This document shows positions 1-7,326 of a DNA stretch of 40,568 nt, one piece after another. The notes beneath the pieces were generated by a model. That model saw only the letters and a list, made by a program, of their open reading frames with translations, did no database searches and was not told the origin of the DNA. Position numbers and translations under genes: made by a program. The DNA lies in contig JAJZNE010000065.1 of assembly GCA_021847995.1 (NCBI GenBank), forward strand, positions 1-40,568, in the 5' to 3' direction. How positions within the stretch are numbered: the first letter of the stretch is position 1; each line of letters starts with the position of its first letter. This DNA is from Pseudomonadota bacterium (GTDB lineage Bacteria > Pseudomonadota > Alphaproteobacteria > Acetobacterales > Acetobacteraceae).

Positions 1-164
1 GGGCGGTCGATGCGGGTCGGCGCATGCACCGCGTCCGGGATGCCGGCGAGCAGTGCCGGCGGGTTGGGGTCGCCGGGGAAGGGGCGGGTGCCGACCAGCC
101 GGCCCCCCTCCACCACGGCGGTGAAGGCGCCCCAATGGGCGGCATGCGGAAAGAGATCGGTCAT
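1..164 (-). CDS. Molybdopterin-dependent S/N-oxide reductase, N-terminal fragment
   Basis: The first 54 codons of a gene that continues past the left edge of the window. The ATG is at 164 on the minus strand. The protein begins MTDLFPHAAHWGAF and continues with a GRLVG segment, PFPGDPNPP, and IPDAVHAPTRIDRP. This order (HWGAF, then a GRLVG turn, then PFPGDP, then an IPDAVH..RI.RP run) is the typical start of cytoplasmic or periplasmic DMSO/TMAO/biotin-sulfoxide reductases, which reduce S- or N-oxides at a bis-MGD molybdenum centre. No twin-arginine leader precedes it, so a cytoplasmic, BisC-like enzyme is more likely than an exported TorA type. It is divergent from the aminotransferase gene. 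Family assignment rests only on the N-terminus, and the catalytic residues lie outside the window. Confidence 0.72.
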   Translation of the reverse strand, partial: MTDLFPHAAHWGAFTAVVEGGRLVGTRPFPGDPNPPALLAGIPDAVHAPTRIDR

Positions 165-238
165 TGTGCGGGGTTCCCCACGGCGGCTCGGTGCGCCTAG
201 TATGCGCCATTCAGAGCATCCGGTGAAGGAAGCGCCCC

Positions 239-1639
239 ATGACCCCGCCCCGCGCGAATTCGGCCGCCGCCCGCGACGCCGCCTATGCGCTGCACCCCTA
301 CACCGACCTGCGGACGCATATCGAAACCGGGCCGATGGTGATTTCCCGCGGCCAGGGCGTGCGCGTGTGGGACGATGCCGGAAAGGAGTATATCGACGCC
401 ATCGCCGGCCTGTGGTGCGCGTCCCTCGGCTTCTCCAACGAGCGGCTGGTGGCGGCGGCGGCGAAGCAGATGCGGACACTGCCGTTCTACCACAGCTTCG
501 CCGCCAAATCGCACGAGCCGATGATCGACCTGGCGGAGATGCTGATCGCGCGCGCCCCGGTGCCGATGAGCCGCGCGTTCTTCGCCAATTCCGGGTCGGA
601 GGCGAACGACACCGCGATCAAGATGGTGTGGTATTTCAACAATGCCCTCGGCCGCCCGAAGAAGAAGAAGATCATCGGCCGCATCAAGGGCTATCACGGC
701 ATCACCGTCGCCTCCGGCAGCCTGACCGGGCTTGCCGCCAACCACCGCAGCTTCGACATCCCGCTGCCCGGCTTCGTGCACACGATGACGCCGCACCACT
801 ACCACAATGCCGAGGCCGGCGAGAGCGAGGAGGCGTTCGCGACGCGCTGCGCCGAGGAACTGGAGAAGCTGATCCTCGCCGAAGACCCGGAGACGGTGGC
901 CGCGATGTGGGCGGAGCCGGTGATGGGCGCCGGAGGCGTGATCGTGCCGCCGCGGACGTATTTCGAGAAAATCCAGGCGGTGTTGAAGAAGTACGATGTG
1001 CTGCTGGTCGCCGATGAGGTGATCTGCGGCTTCTGGCGGACCGCCAACTACTGGGGCACGCAGACCTTCGGCATGCAGCCCGACATCCTCACCTGCGCCA
1101 AGGCGCTGTCGGCATCCTTCCTGCCGATCAGCGCGGTGCTGGTCAGTGACCGGATCTTCCAGGCGCTCGCCGACGAAAGCCATGCCATCGGCACTTTCGG
1201 CCACGGCTACACCTATTCCGGCCATCCGGTGCCGGCGGCGGTCGCCGTGGAGACGCTCAAAATCTACGACGAGACCGATATCGGCAGCCATGTCCGCACC
1301 GTCGGCCCGTATCTTCAGGCGGCGCTGCGGCGGCGCTTCAGCGGGCATGAGCTGGTGGGCGAAGTGCGCGGCATCGGACTGATCGCGGCGCTGGAACTGG
1401 TGGCCGACAAGGCGACGCGCACCAACTTCGACCCCGGACTGAAGATCGGCGCACGGGCAGCGAAACTGCTGGAGGCGAACGGCGTCATCGGCCGCGCGAT
1501 GGTCAACGATACGCTGGCATTCAGCCCGCCGCTCATCATCACCGAAGCCGAGATCGACGAAATGCTGGACGGCTACGCCCGCGCCCTCGACGAGCTCGCG
1601 GCGCAACTGCGGCGGGAGAAGCTCGCAGTGGTGCGCTGA
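239..1639 (+). CDS. Class III omega-aminotransferase (PLP)
   Basis: A 466-residue fold-type I PLP enzyme of the class III (ornithine/omega) aminotransferase family. The PLP-binding aspartate is Asp259 in VADEVICGFWRT, and the Schiff-base lysine is Lys288 in ILTCAKALSASFLP. The cofactor-phosphate region FFANSGSEANDTAIKM and the GHGYTYSGHPV loop are intact. Length is normal for the family. The ATG at 239 has an AAGGA ribosome site about 8 bases upstream. Relatives transfer amino groups from omega-amino acids, polyamines or taurine to pyruvate or 2-oxoglutarate, and the donor cannot be read from the sequence. The usual VCGFGRTG segment reads ICGFWRTA here, which may alter the substrate pocket. 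A GC-rich hairpin follows the stop codon. Confidence 0.9.
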   Translation: MTPPRANSAAARDAAYALHPYTDLRTHIETGPMVISRGQGVRVWDDAGKEYIDAIAGLWCASLGFSNERLVAAAAKQMRTLPFYHSFAAKSHEPMIDLAEMLIARAPVPMSRAFFANSGSEANDTAIKMVWYFNNALGRPKKKKIIGRIKGYHGITVASGSLTGLAANHRSFDIPLPGFVHTMTPHHYHNAEAGESEEAFATRCAEELEKLILAEDPETVAAMWAEPVMGAGGVIVPPRTYFEKIQAVLKKYDVLLVADEVICGFWRTANYWGTQTFGMQPDILTCAKALSASFLPISAVLVSDRIFQALADESHAIGTFGHGYTYSGHPVPAAVAVETLKIYDETDIGSHVRTVGPYLQAALRRRFSGHELVGEVRGIGLIAALELVADKATRTNFDPGLKIGARAAKLLEANGVIGRAMVNDTLAFSPPLIITEAEIDEMLDGYARALDELAAQLRREKLAVVR

Positions 1640-1652
1640 ACCGCCCACCTGC

Positions 1653-1677
1653 CCCGCCGCCGCACCGCGGCGGCGGG
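1653..1677 (+). terminator. GC-rich hairpin after the aminotransferase gene
   Basis: A perfect 11-base-pair inverted repeat (1653-1663 with 1667-1677) with a three-base ACC loop starts 13 bases after the aminotransferase stop. There is no T-run behind it, so it could pause polymerase or protect a 3' end rather than act as a classical intrinsic terminator. Confidence 0.4.
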
Positions 1678-1778
1678 ACCGTCCGCCCGGGATGTCGCAT
1701 CATGTGCCGATCGGCAGTCGCAAAAGCCTTTTCGCCTCGATCTGCACCTGATATGAAGCCCGCTGGGGGCGGAATGGC

Positions 1779-3008
1779 GTGCCGATGGACGGTGGCTTGG
1801 CGGAATTCGTGCGGCCCGGGCGGCTGGGTCAGGCCTGGCACCGGGCGTTCGCTTCGCATCTGAGCGGATCGTTGCAATGGCGGCTGGCGGATGCCATCTA
1901 TCGCCAGCGCCAGACGCATCTCGCGGCCCTCCTGGCGGTGCTGGTGGCCGGCGGCACGGTGTGGTGGCACACCGGCTCCCCCTGGGCGGTGCGCTGGACG
2001 GCGGTGGCATCGCTGCTGCTGGTGGTGCGGCTCGGCGATTACATCGCCTATTGCCGGCGCCGCCGGACGGAATCGCCGCAGCGTTGGATTCGCCGCTTCG
2101 TTGCCGGCGCGTGGTTGCAGGCGGCGCTGTGGGGGGCGGGCAGTGCTGCGGCCGTGCTGGCGGGCGATTCCTATACGCAGCTCGTCGCGATCGCGGTTCA
2201 GTCGGGCGTGCTCGCCGCGGCGGCGGCGCGCAACAACGGCGTGCCGGCCGCCGCGATCGGGCAGGTGGTGATCACGGTCACGCCGATGCTGGTCGCCTGC
2301 CTGCTCGCGCCCGACCCGCGCTTCCGGCCGTTTGCCCTGCTGGTCGCGCTCAACGTGTTCGCGACCCTCACCATCGTCTCCAACCTGCACCGCCAGACAC
2401 TCGGCCTGCTGCTCGCCGGTCAGCGGAACGAGGCGCTGCTGCGCACTCTCGGCACTGTCAATGCCGAGCTTGCCGAAGCGAACCGGCGGCTCGAATCGCT
2501 CGCGGTGACCGACGCGCTGACCGGGATTGCCAACCGGCGCGGCTTCGACCTTGCGCTGCAAGCCGAATGGCAGCGTGCGCGGCGGGCGGGGCAGGGATTG
2601 GCGCTGCTGTTCATCGATATCGACCTGTTCAAGCCGTTCAACGACACCTTCGGCCATCCGGCGGGCGACGAGTGCCTGCGCCGGATCGCGGCCTCTATCG
2701 CGGCGGTCGTGCGCCGGCCCGGCGATGTCGTGGCCCGCTACGGCGGCGAGGAATTCGCCGTCATTCTGGCCGACACCGGCCAACCCGCGGCGGAGGAACT
2801 GGCCGAGCGGCTGCGTGTGCAGGTGCAGGCACTGGCGCTTCGCCATCCGCACAGCCAGCCGGGTGTGGTGACGGTCAGCGTCGGCGTCGCGGCGATCGAG
2901 CCGGCGCAGCTGCCCGCCGCCGCGCCGGCCGATCTGGTGGCACTCGCCGACCGCGAGCTCTATCGCGCGAAGACATCGGGCAGAAACCGGGTGCGCTGCG
3001 CCGCGTGA
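1779..3008 (+). CDS. Membrane-bound diguanylate cyclase (GGDEF)
   Basis: A 409-residue protein predicted to make cyclic di-GMP from two GTP. Residues about 45-210 hold roughly five or six hydrophobic segments, with no recognisable sensor domain beyond them. The C-terminal half is a GGDEF domain starting at DALTGIANRRGFD. The active-site motif is GGEEF at residues 322-326. An RPGD sequence ends five residues before it, the correct spacing for the inhibitory I-site (RxxD), so feedback inhibition by c-di-GMP is expected. No EAL domain is present. The GTG at 1779 is placed about 7 bases after a GGGGCGG ribosome site; the ATG at 1785 is an alternative start. It is a single-gene unit ending 12 bases before a convergent gene. 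Confidence 0.9.
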   Translation: MPMDGGLAEFVRPGRLGQAWHRAFASHLSGSLQWRLADAIYRQRQTHLAALLAVLVAGGTVWWHTGSPWAVRWTAVASLLLVVRLGDYIAYCRRRRTESPQRWIRRFVAGAWLQAALWGAGSAAAVLAGDSYTQLVAIAVQSGVLAAAAARNNGVPAAAIGQVVITVTPMLVACLLAPDPRFRPFALLVALNVFATLTIVSNLHRQTLGLLLAGQRNEALLRTLGTVNAELAEANRRLESLAVTDALTGIANRRGFDLALQAEWQRARRAGQGLALLFIDIDLFKPFNDTFGHPAGDECLRRIAASIAAVVRRPGDVVARYGGEEFAVILADTGQPAAEELAERLRVQVQALALRHPHSQPGVVTVSVGVAAIEPAQLPAAAPADLVALADRELYRAKTSGRNRVRCAA

Positions 3009-3020
3009 CCGGCGGGCGGT

Positions 3021-4109
3021 TCAGCGGGGCCGGTTGACGGTGAAATCGGCAACGGCGAGCAGGGCGTGGCGGAAGGGATCGTCGGTGAACCGCGACAGGC
3101 TCGCTTTTGCCAGCCCGGCGAATTCCGCCGCCCGCGCAAGCGTTGCCGGGATCGCGCCGCACGCCGTCATCAGCGCCAGCGCCTGATCGAGGTCCGCTTC
3201 GGTCTGTTCCGACGCCTCGATCGTGCGCTGCCAGAAGGCGCGCTCGCCGCGGCTGCCGGCGGCATAGGCTGTCAGCACCGGCAGCGTGATCTTGCCTTCG
3301 CGAAAATCGTCGCCCACGGTCTTGCCGAGCACCGCCTGGTCGGCGGCGTAGTCGAGCGCATCATCGACGAGCTGGAACGCGATGCCGAGATTGAGGCCGT
3401 AGTCGCGCAGCGCCGCGGCCTCTGCCGCCGGCCGGTTGGCGACCACGGCGCCGACCTCGCACGCGGCGGCGAACAGCGCTGCGGTCTTGCCGCGCACGAC
3501 ATCGAGATAGCGCTCAACCGAGGTGGAAAGGTCGTTCTGGGTGGCGAGTTGCAGCACCTCGCCCTCCGCGATCGTGGCGGCGGCGGCGGAGAGGATGCGC
3601 AGCACATCGAGCGATCCGTCCGCCACCATCAACTGGAAGGCGCGGGCGAACAGGAAATCGCCCACCAGCACGGAGGCCTTGTTGCCGAACACCGCATTGG
3701 CGCTGGCCAGTCCGCGCCGCAACTGGCTTTCATCCACCACGTCGTCATGCAGCAGCGTCGCGGTGTGGATGAACTCGACGCAGGCGGCAAGCTGCACATG
3801 GCGTGCGCCGCCGGAATAGCCGCACATCCGTGCAGCGGCGAGCGTCAGCACCGGGCGCAGCCGCTTGCCGCCGGCGGCGACGATGTGCGCGGCAAGACGT
3901 GGAATCAGCGCCACCGGACTCGCCATGCGCGCGACGATCTCGCGGTTGCATGCCTCCATGTCGTCGCGCACCAGCGCGGTCAGCGCCGCCAGCGCGTCAT
4001 CGGGGGGGGCAGGCGCGGGGCTGGCAGTGAGCAGGTTGGCTGCGCCCAAAGGGCTCTCCCGACACGGTGGAGGACGCACTTGTGCGGTCGGACAACCGCG
4101 CGGCACCAT
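3021..4109 (-). CDS. ispB: Polyprenyl diphosphate synthase (ubiquinone side chain)
   Basis: A trans-prenyl transferase that extends farnesyl diphosphate with isopentenyl diphosphate to the long chain used for the ubiquinone tail. Both aspartate-rich motifs are present: LLHDDVVD (Asp122, 123, 126) before an RRG, and LVDDALDYAAD (Asp249, 250, 253), each binding Mg and the allylic diphosphate. GGKRLRP near residue 80 binds isopentenyl diphosphate. The family usually has about 320-340 residues. The first 30 here are low-complexity, so the true start may lie downstream of the ATG at 4109. Chain length (octa-, nona- or decaprenyl) cannot be told from the sequence; decaprenyl would fit a Q10-making alphaproteobacterium, so the symbol is by family. 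It is divergent from the DUF2007 gene. Confidence 0.88.
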   Translation of the reverse strand: MVPRGCPTAQVRPPPCRESPLGAANLLTASPAPAPPDDALAALTALVRDDMEACNREIVARMASPVALIPRLAAHIVAAGGKRLRPVLTLAAARMCGYSGGARHVQLAACVEFIHTATLLHDDVVDESQLRRGLASANAVFGNKASVLVGDFLFARAFQLMVADGSLDVLRILSAAAATIAEGEVLQLATQNDLSTSVERYLDVVRGKTAALFAAACEVGAVVANRPAAEAAALRDYGLNLGIAFQLVDDALDYAADQAVLGKTVGDDFREGKITLPVLTAYAAGSRGERAFWQRTIEASEQTEADLDQALALMTACGAIPATLARAAEFAGLAKASLSRFTDDPFRHALLAVADFTVNRPR

Positions 4110-4186
4110 ATCGGGGCCAGCCGACAGGGGTCAAGGCGAGCAGATTCAGTATCTTGGCGTAGGGCCGGCGGATGCGGGGGGAACCG

Positions 4187-4393
4187 ATGCGCGTTGTCGT
4201 CACCACGAATGACCAGGTGCGGCTGAGTTTTCTGATGGCCCTGCTGCGCGATGCAGGCATCGTCTGCGTGCTGCTCGATGGCCATATCAGCGCCCTGGAA
4301 GGCGGCATCGGTGCCTTCCCGCGCCGGCTCGCGGTCGCCGACGATGACGAGAGACAGGCGCGGCGGGTATTGCGCGAGGCCGGCGAGGGCTGA
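4187..4393 (+). CDS. DUF2007-type small protein
   Basis: A 68-residue protein beginning MRVVVTTNDQVRLSFLMALL, with a central GIVCVLLDGHISALEGGIGAFPRRLAV and an acidic, arginine-rich tail. The layout matches DUF2007 proteins, a small alpha-beta family called putative signal-transducing proteins, whose function is not established. The ATG at 4187 is preferred to one at 4172 because a GGGGGGAA ribosome site sits just upstream. The stop codon overlaps the next start as ATGA, so the downstream methyltransferase is probably translationally coupled. The neighbourhood of polyprenyl synthase, DUF2007 and methyltransferase recurs in alphaproteobacteria, from general knowledge. Confidence 0.8.
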   Translation: MRVVVTTNDQVRLSFLMALLRDAGIVCVLLDGHISALEGGIGAFPRRLAVADDDERQARRVLREAGEG

Positions 4394-5118
4394 TGGCGGC
4401 AACCCTGCTCGGCGGGCGCGTCGTCCATGCCCAGGGCGCCGACGGGCACCGCACCGGGATCGAGCCGGTACTGCTCGCCGCCAGCATTCCGGCCGCCCGC
4501 GGCGCGCGCGTGCTGGAGGGCGGCTGCGGCAGCGGGGCGGCGCTGCTCTGCCTCGCGGCGCGTGTCGGCGGCATCGGCGGGGTCGGCATCGAGCAGGATG
4601 CCGCGCTGGCCGCGCTCGCCGCTGCCAACGTTGCCGCCAACGGGTTCGCTGCACTCGATGTGCTGCACGCCGATCTCGAACAGGTGCGGCCGGAAGGCGT
4701 GTTCGATCACGCCTTCGCCAACCCGCCCTGGCACGACTCCGCCGGCACGCCCTCGGCCGATCGGCGGCAGGAGGCGGCGCGGCGCGGCGGTCGCGGGCTG
4801 CTCCGGCGCTGGGCCCGGCATCTCGCGCGTCCGCTGCGGTTCCGCGGCACGCTCACCTTCGTGCTGGCAGCGCCGCTGCTGCCGGAAGGGTTGGCGGCGC
4901 TGGCCGACGCGGGCTGCGGCAGTATTTCGCTGCTGCCGCTCTGGCCACGCGCCGGCGCGGCGGCGCGGCTGCTGCTGCTGCGCGGCGTGAAGGGCGGGCG
5001 GGCACCGTGCCGCCTGCTGCCCGGCCTCGTGCTGCACGGCGCCGGCCACGCCTACACCGCCGAGACCGAGGCGATCCTGCGGGATGCAGCCCCGCTGCCG
5101 TTCGCCCCGTCGGGTTAG
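4393..5118 (+). CDS. TrmN6-like N6-adenine methyltransferase
   Basis: A 241-residue class I SAM-dependent methyltransferase. The SAM motif is VLEGGCGSGAALLCLAAR near residue 40, and motif IV is FANPPWHDS near residue 110. An NPP(Y/W) motif marks N6-adenine or glutamine methyltransferases. The following GTPSADRRQEAARR segment resembles the TrmN6 (YfiC) group, which methylates A37 of valine tRNA1, so that is the most likely substrate by homology. It overlaps the preceding DUF2007 stop by one base. Its TAG stop overlaps the stop codon of the convergent downstream gene. The substrate is inferred, the enzyme class is secure. Confidence 0.82.
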   Translation: MAATLLGGRVVHAQGADGHRTGIEPVLLAASIPAARGARVLEGGCGSGAALLCLAARVGGIGGVGIEQDAALAALAAANVAANGFAALDVLHADLEQVRPEGVFDHAFANPPWHDSAGTPSADRRQEAARRGGRGLLRRWARHLARPLRFRGTLTFVLAAPLLPEGLAALADAGCGSISLLPLWPRAGAAARLLLLRGVKGGRAPCRLLPGLVLHGAGHAYTAETEAILRDAAPLPFAPSG

Positions 5119-5393
5119 CCGCGGGAGGGTCGCCCGTCCGCCTCCTGCCGGCGCAGGTACCAAAGCCGCTCATGCGCCGCCACCAGCGCCTCCAGCGCGC
5201 GCCGGCGGGTCGGGTCGGGCGTGGCGGACGGGCGGGTCAGCAGGAATTCGAGTACCGCCAGCAACTGCTCCGCCGCGGCCAGTTCGTTCTGGTCGCAGGC
5301 GGCGTGGAAGGCTGCCTGCACCCGGTCGGGCAGCCGCCGGCCGGCGCGGGCCGGGGCGGCGTCGGCATCCGGCAGCGGCGCATCCTCGGCCAT
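5115..5393 (-). CDS. Small conserved-looking protein of unknown function
   Basis: A 92-residue soluble protein I do not recognise. An acidic, alanine/proline-rich start is followed by a helical region: VQAAFHAACDQNELAAAEQLLAVLEFLL, then RRRALEALVAAHERLWYLR. The pattern suggests two or three amphipathic helices. No signal peptide or membrane segment is visible. Third-position GC is as high as in neighbouring genes, which supports a real gene. Its TAA stop (5117-5115) overlaps the TAG of the convergent methyltransferase gene by two bases. It lies 18 bases after the stop of the AhpD-like gene in the same direction and probably shares its transcript. Confidence 0.6.
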   Translation of the reverse strand: MAEDAPLPDADAAPARAGRRLPDRVQAAFHAACDQNELAAAEQLLAVLEFLLTRPSATPDPTRRRALEALVAAHERLWYLRRQEADGRPSRG

Positions 5394-5411
5394 CGGCCGT
5401 CGCGCCGGCTG

Positions 5412-5984
5412 CTAGCGGTCCGCCCGGTGATATTCGCGGTTCGGCATCATGTCGGTGGCTGCCGCCATGCGGTTGGAAAGGTTGAAGAACGCGGCCACCT
5501 CGGAGAGATCGAAAATGTCCTCCTCCGACAATCCCTGCGCGCGCAGGGCGGCGCGGTCGTCGTCATCGACCAGATGCAGAGCCGTGGTCAGCTTCCAGGC
5601 ATAGTCCAGCATCGCCCGCTGCCGCGCCGGCAGCCTGGCGACGCGGTAGTTCATCGCCAGCATCTCGCCCAGTTCCGGGTCGCCCGACAGCCTGCGCACC
5701 GCGGCGCCGTGCGCCACCAGGCAGTAGTAGCAGCGATTGGCCGAGGAGACGACGACCGCGACCATTTCCCGTTCCAGCTTGGAAAGGCCGGACGGGGCGA
5801 GCATGATCTCGTTGTAGGTCGCGATGAAGTTGCGCAGCCGTTGCGGGCGCAGGCTGTAGGCGGCGTACACATTCGGCACGAAGCCTAGCTTTTCCACGCA
5901 TTTCGCCCAGATGGCGCGCAGATCCTCGTCAAGCGTCGCCGGATCGGCGACCCCGAGGGCGGAGATGTGATCGGGCTGCGGCAT
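5412..5984 (-). CDS. Peroxidase-related AhpD-like protein
   Basis: A 190-residue all-helical protein of the carboxymuconolactone decarboxylase/AhpD superfamily, in the branch named peroxidase-related enzymes. The redox motif is CYYCLVAHG, with Cys85, Cys88 and His92. In AhpD the two cysteines and the histidine form the thiol-peroxidase/disulfide relay. The N-terminal GFVPNVYAAYSLRPQRLRNF and the LSKLEREMVAVVVS segment before the motif are typical. It probably reduces peroxides or disulfides in the cytoplasm, but its electron donor is unknown. It is encoded downstream of the ABC importer in the same direction, 15 bases after its stop, and may be co-transcribed with it. Confidence 0.83.
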   Translation of the reverse strand: MPQPDHISALGVADPATLDEDLRAIWAKCVEKLGFVPNVYAAYSLRPQRLRNFIATYNEIMLAPSGLSKLEREMVAVVVSSANRCYYCLVAHGAAVRRLSGDPELGEMLAMNYRVARLPARQRAMLDYAWKLTTALHLVDDDDRAALRAQGLSEEDIFDLSEVAAFFNLSNRMAAATDMMPNREYHRADR

Positions 5985-5999
5985 CGCGGTCCTCCGGGA

Positions 6000-7316
6000 T
6001 CAGGCGGGTGTCTCGACATCCTCCAGGCTGAATTGCTGCGCCTCCTCGTCGTAGCTGTAAAGCTCGGCATAGCGGCCCCACGAGATCGCGGTGCGCAGCG
6101 TATCCTCGGCGTAGTCGGGCGACATATGGTCCTCCAGCTCGTCGCGGAAGCGGACGGCGGAGGCGCGGTGGTTCCAGCGTTCGTCCAGGGTGCGGCGGAT
6201 GGCGGCGGCCAGCGGCACATGGGCGCGCAGGGCGGCGGCAAAGATCGCCTTGCGCCGCTCCGTATTCGCCTGGGCGAATTCCCGGCCCTGCTCCGTCAGC
6301 CGCAGATCGCCCTCCTCCAGCACGCCGAGGTTGAGCAGTTGCAGCGTCTCGCCGAGGGGCAACAGCTCGTCCGCCTCCAGTTGCAGCCGTGCCGCGAGGG
6401 CGGGCAGATCGGCGCGGCCGTCATAGGGCGGTGCCGCCAGCGTCTCCAGCAGGCCGGCGAGCAGGTTGGTGGACATGGGATGCAGCGGCGTCGCGAAGCC
6501 CATGTCCGCCGCCGCGGCCACCGGGCGCGGGGCGGGGGGCGCGGCGCGGCGCGTCATCAGCGCATAGATGTCATCGACCCTCTGCCGGAACCCCGGATCG
6601 AGCCGGTCGCGCGGATGGGCGAACGGCACGCGCAACTCGCTTTCCACCCGGCCGGGATTGGCCGAGAACACCAGGATGCGGTCGCACATCAGCACCGCTT
6701 CCTCGATATTGTGCGTCACCATCAGCATCGCGCGGATCGGCAGCCGGCCCTCCGACCACAGGTCGATGAGGTCGGTGCGCAGGGTTTCCGCCGTCAGCAC
6801 GTCGAGCGCGCTGAACGGCTCGTCCATCAGCAGGAGGTCGGGATGCACCACCAGCGCCCGCGCCAGCCCGACGCGCTGGCGCATGCCGCCGGACAGTTCC
6901 TTCGGATAGGCGCCGTCATAGCCGCCGAGGCCGATCAGGTCGATCGCCGCCTCCGCCCGCTGCGCCCGCTCGGCCCGTGCAACCCCCTGCGCCTCCAGCC
7001 CGAGCTCGACGTTCTCCCGCACCGTGAGCCAGGGGAACAGCGCGAAGCTCTGAAACACCATGGCGATGCCGGGGGTCGGCCCGGCGACCGCCGCGCCGCG
7101 CCAGCGCACCTCGCCCCCGCTCGGGCGCAGCAGACCGGCGACGATCCTGAGCAGCGTCGATTTGCCGGACCCGGAACGGCCGAGCAGCCCCACGATCTCG
7201 CCGTCGGAAATCGCCAGATTGACGTTGTCGAGGACCAGCAGATCGGCGGCGCTGTCCTTGTGGTAGGATTGCCGGCAGGCGCGGACCTCCAGCAGCGGGG
7301 CGGCGGTGGCGTCCAT
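6000..7316 (-). CDS. ABC importer ATPase with AAA-associated C-terminal domain
   Basis: A 438-residue ATPase of the nitrate/sulfonate/taurine importer class. Walker A is GRSGSGKST (residues 46-54), the Q-loop Gln is near 89, the signature is LSGGMRQR (from 141) and Walker B ends MDEP (164-167). The NBD ends near 255. Residues about 285-430 form an extra domain with helical, winged-helix-like character (LLPLGETLQLLNLGVLEEGD, then RRTLDERWNHRA), matching the AAA-associated C-terminal domain found on a subset of these ATPases. The ATG at 7316 is chosen because a GAAAGG ribosome site lies 6 bases upstream. It starts 10 bases after the permease stop. The transported substrate is unknown and no binding protein is encoded nearby. 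Confidence 0.88.
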   Translation of the reverse strand: MDATAAPLLEVRACRQSYHKDSAADLLVLDNVNLAISDGEIVGLLGRSGSGKSTLLRIVAGLLRPSGGEVRWRGAAVAGPTPGIAMVFQSFALFPWLTVRENVELGLEAQGVARAERAQRAEAAIDLIGLGGYDGAYPKELSGGMRQRVGLARALVVHPDLLLMDEPFSALDVLTAETLRTDLIDLWSEGRLPIRAMLMVTHNIEEAVLMCDRILVFSANPGRVESELRVPFAHPRDRLDPGFRQRVDDIYALMTRRAAPPAPRPVAAAADMGFATPLHPMSTNLLAGLLETLAAPPYDGRADLPALAARLQLEADELLPLGETLQLLNLGVLEEGDLRLTEQGREFAQANTERRKAIFAAALRAHVPLAAAIRRTLDERWNHRASAVRFRDELEDHMSPDYAEDTLRTAISWGRYAELYSYDEEAQQFSLEDVETPA

Positions 7317-7326
7317 GACGGACCTT

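Noticed and set aside
197-1648. A 483-codon antisense frame over the aminotransferase gene
   Set aside because: The plus-strand aminotransferase has all PLP motifs; this frame does not resemble any protein.
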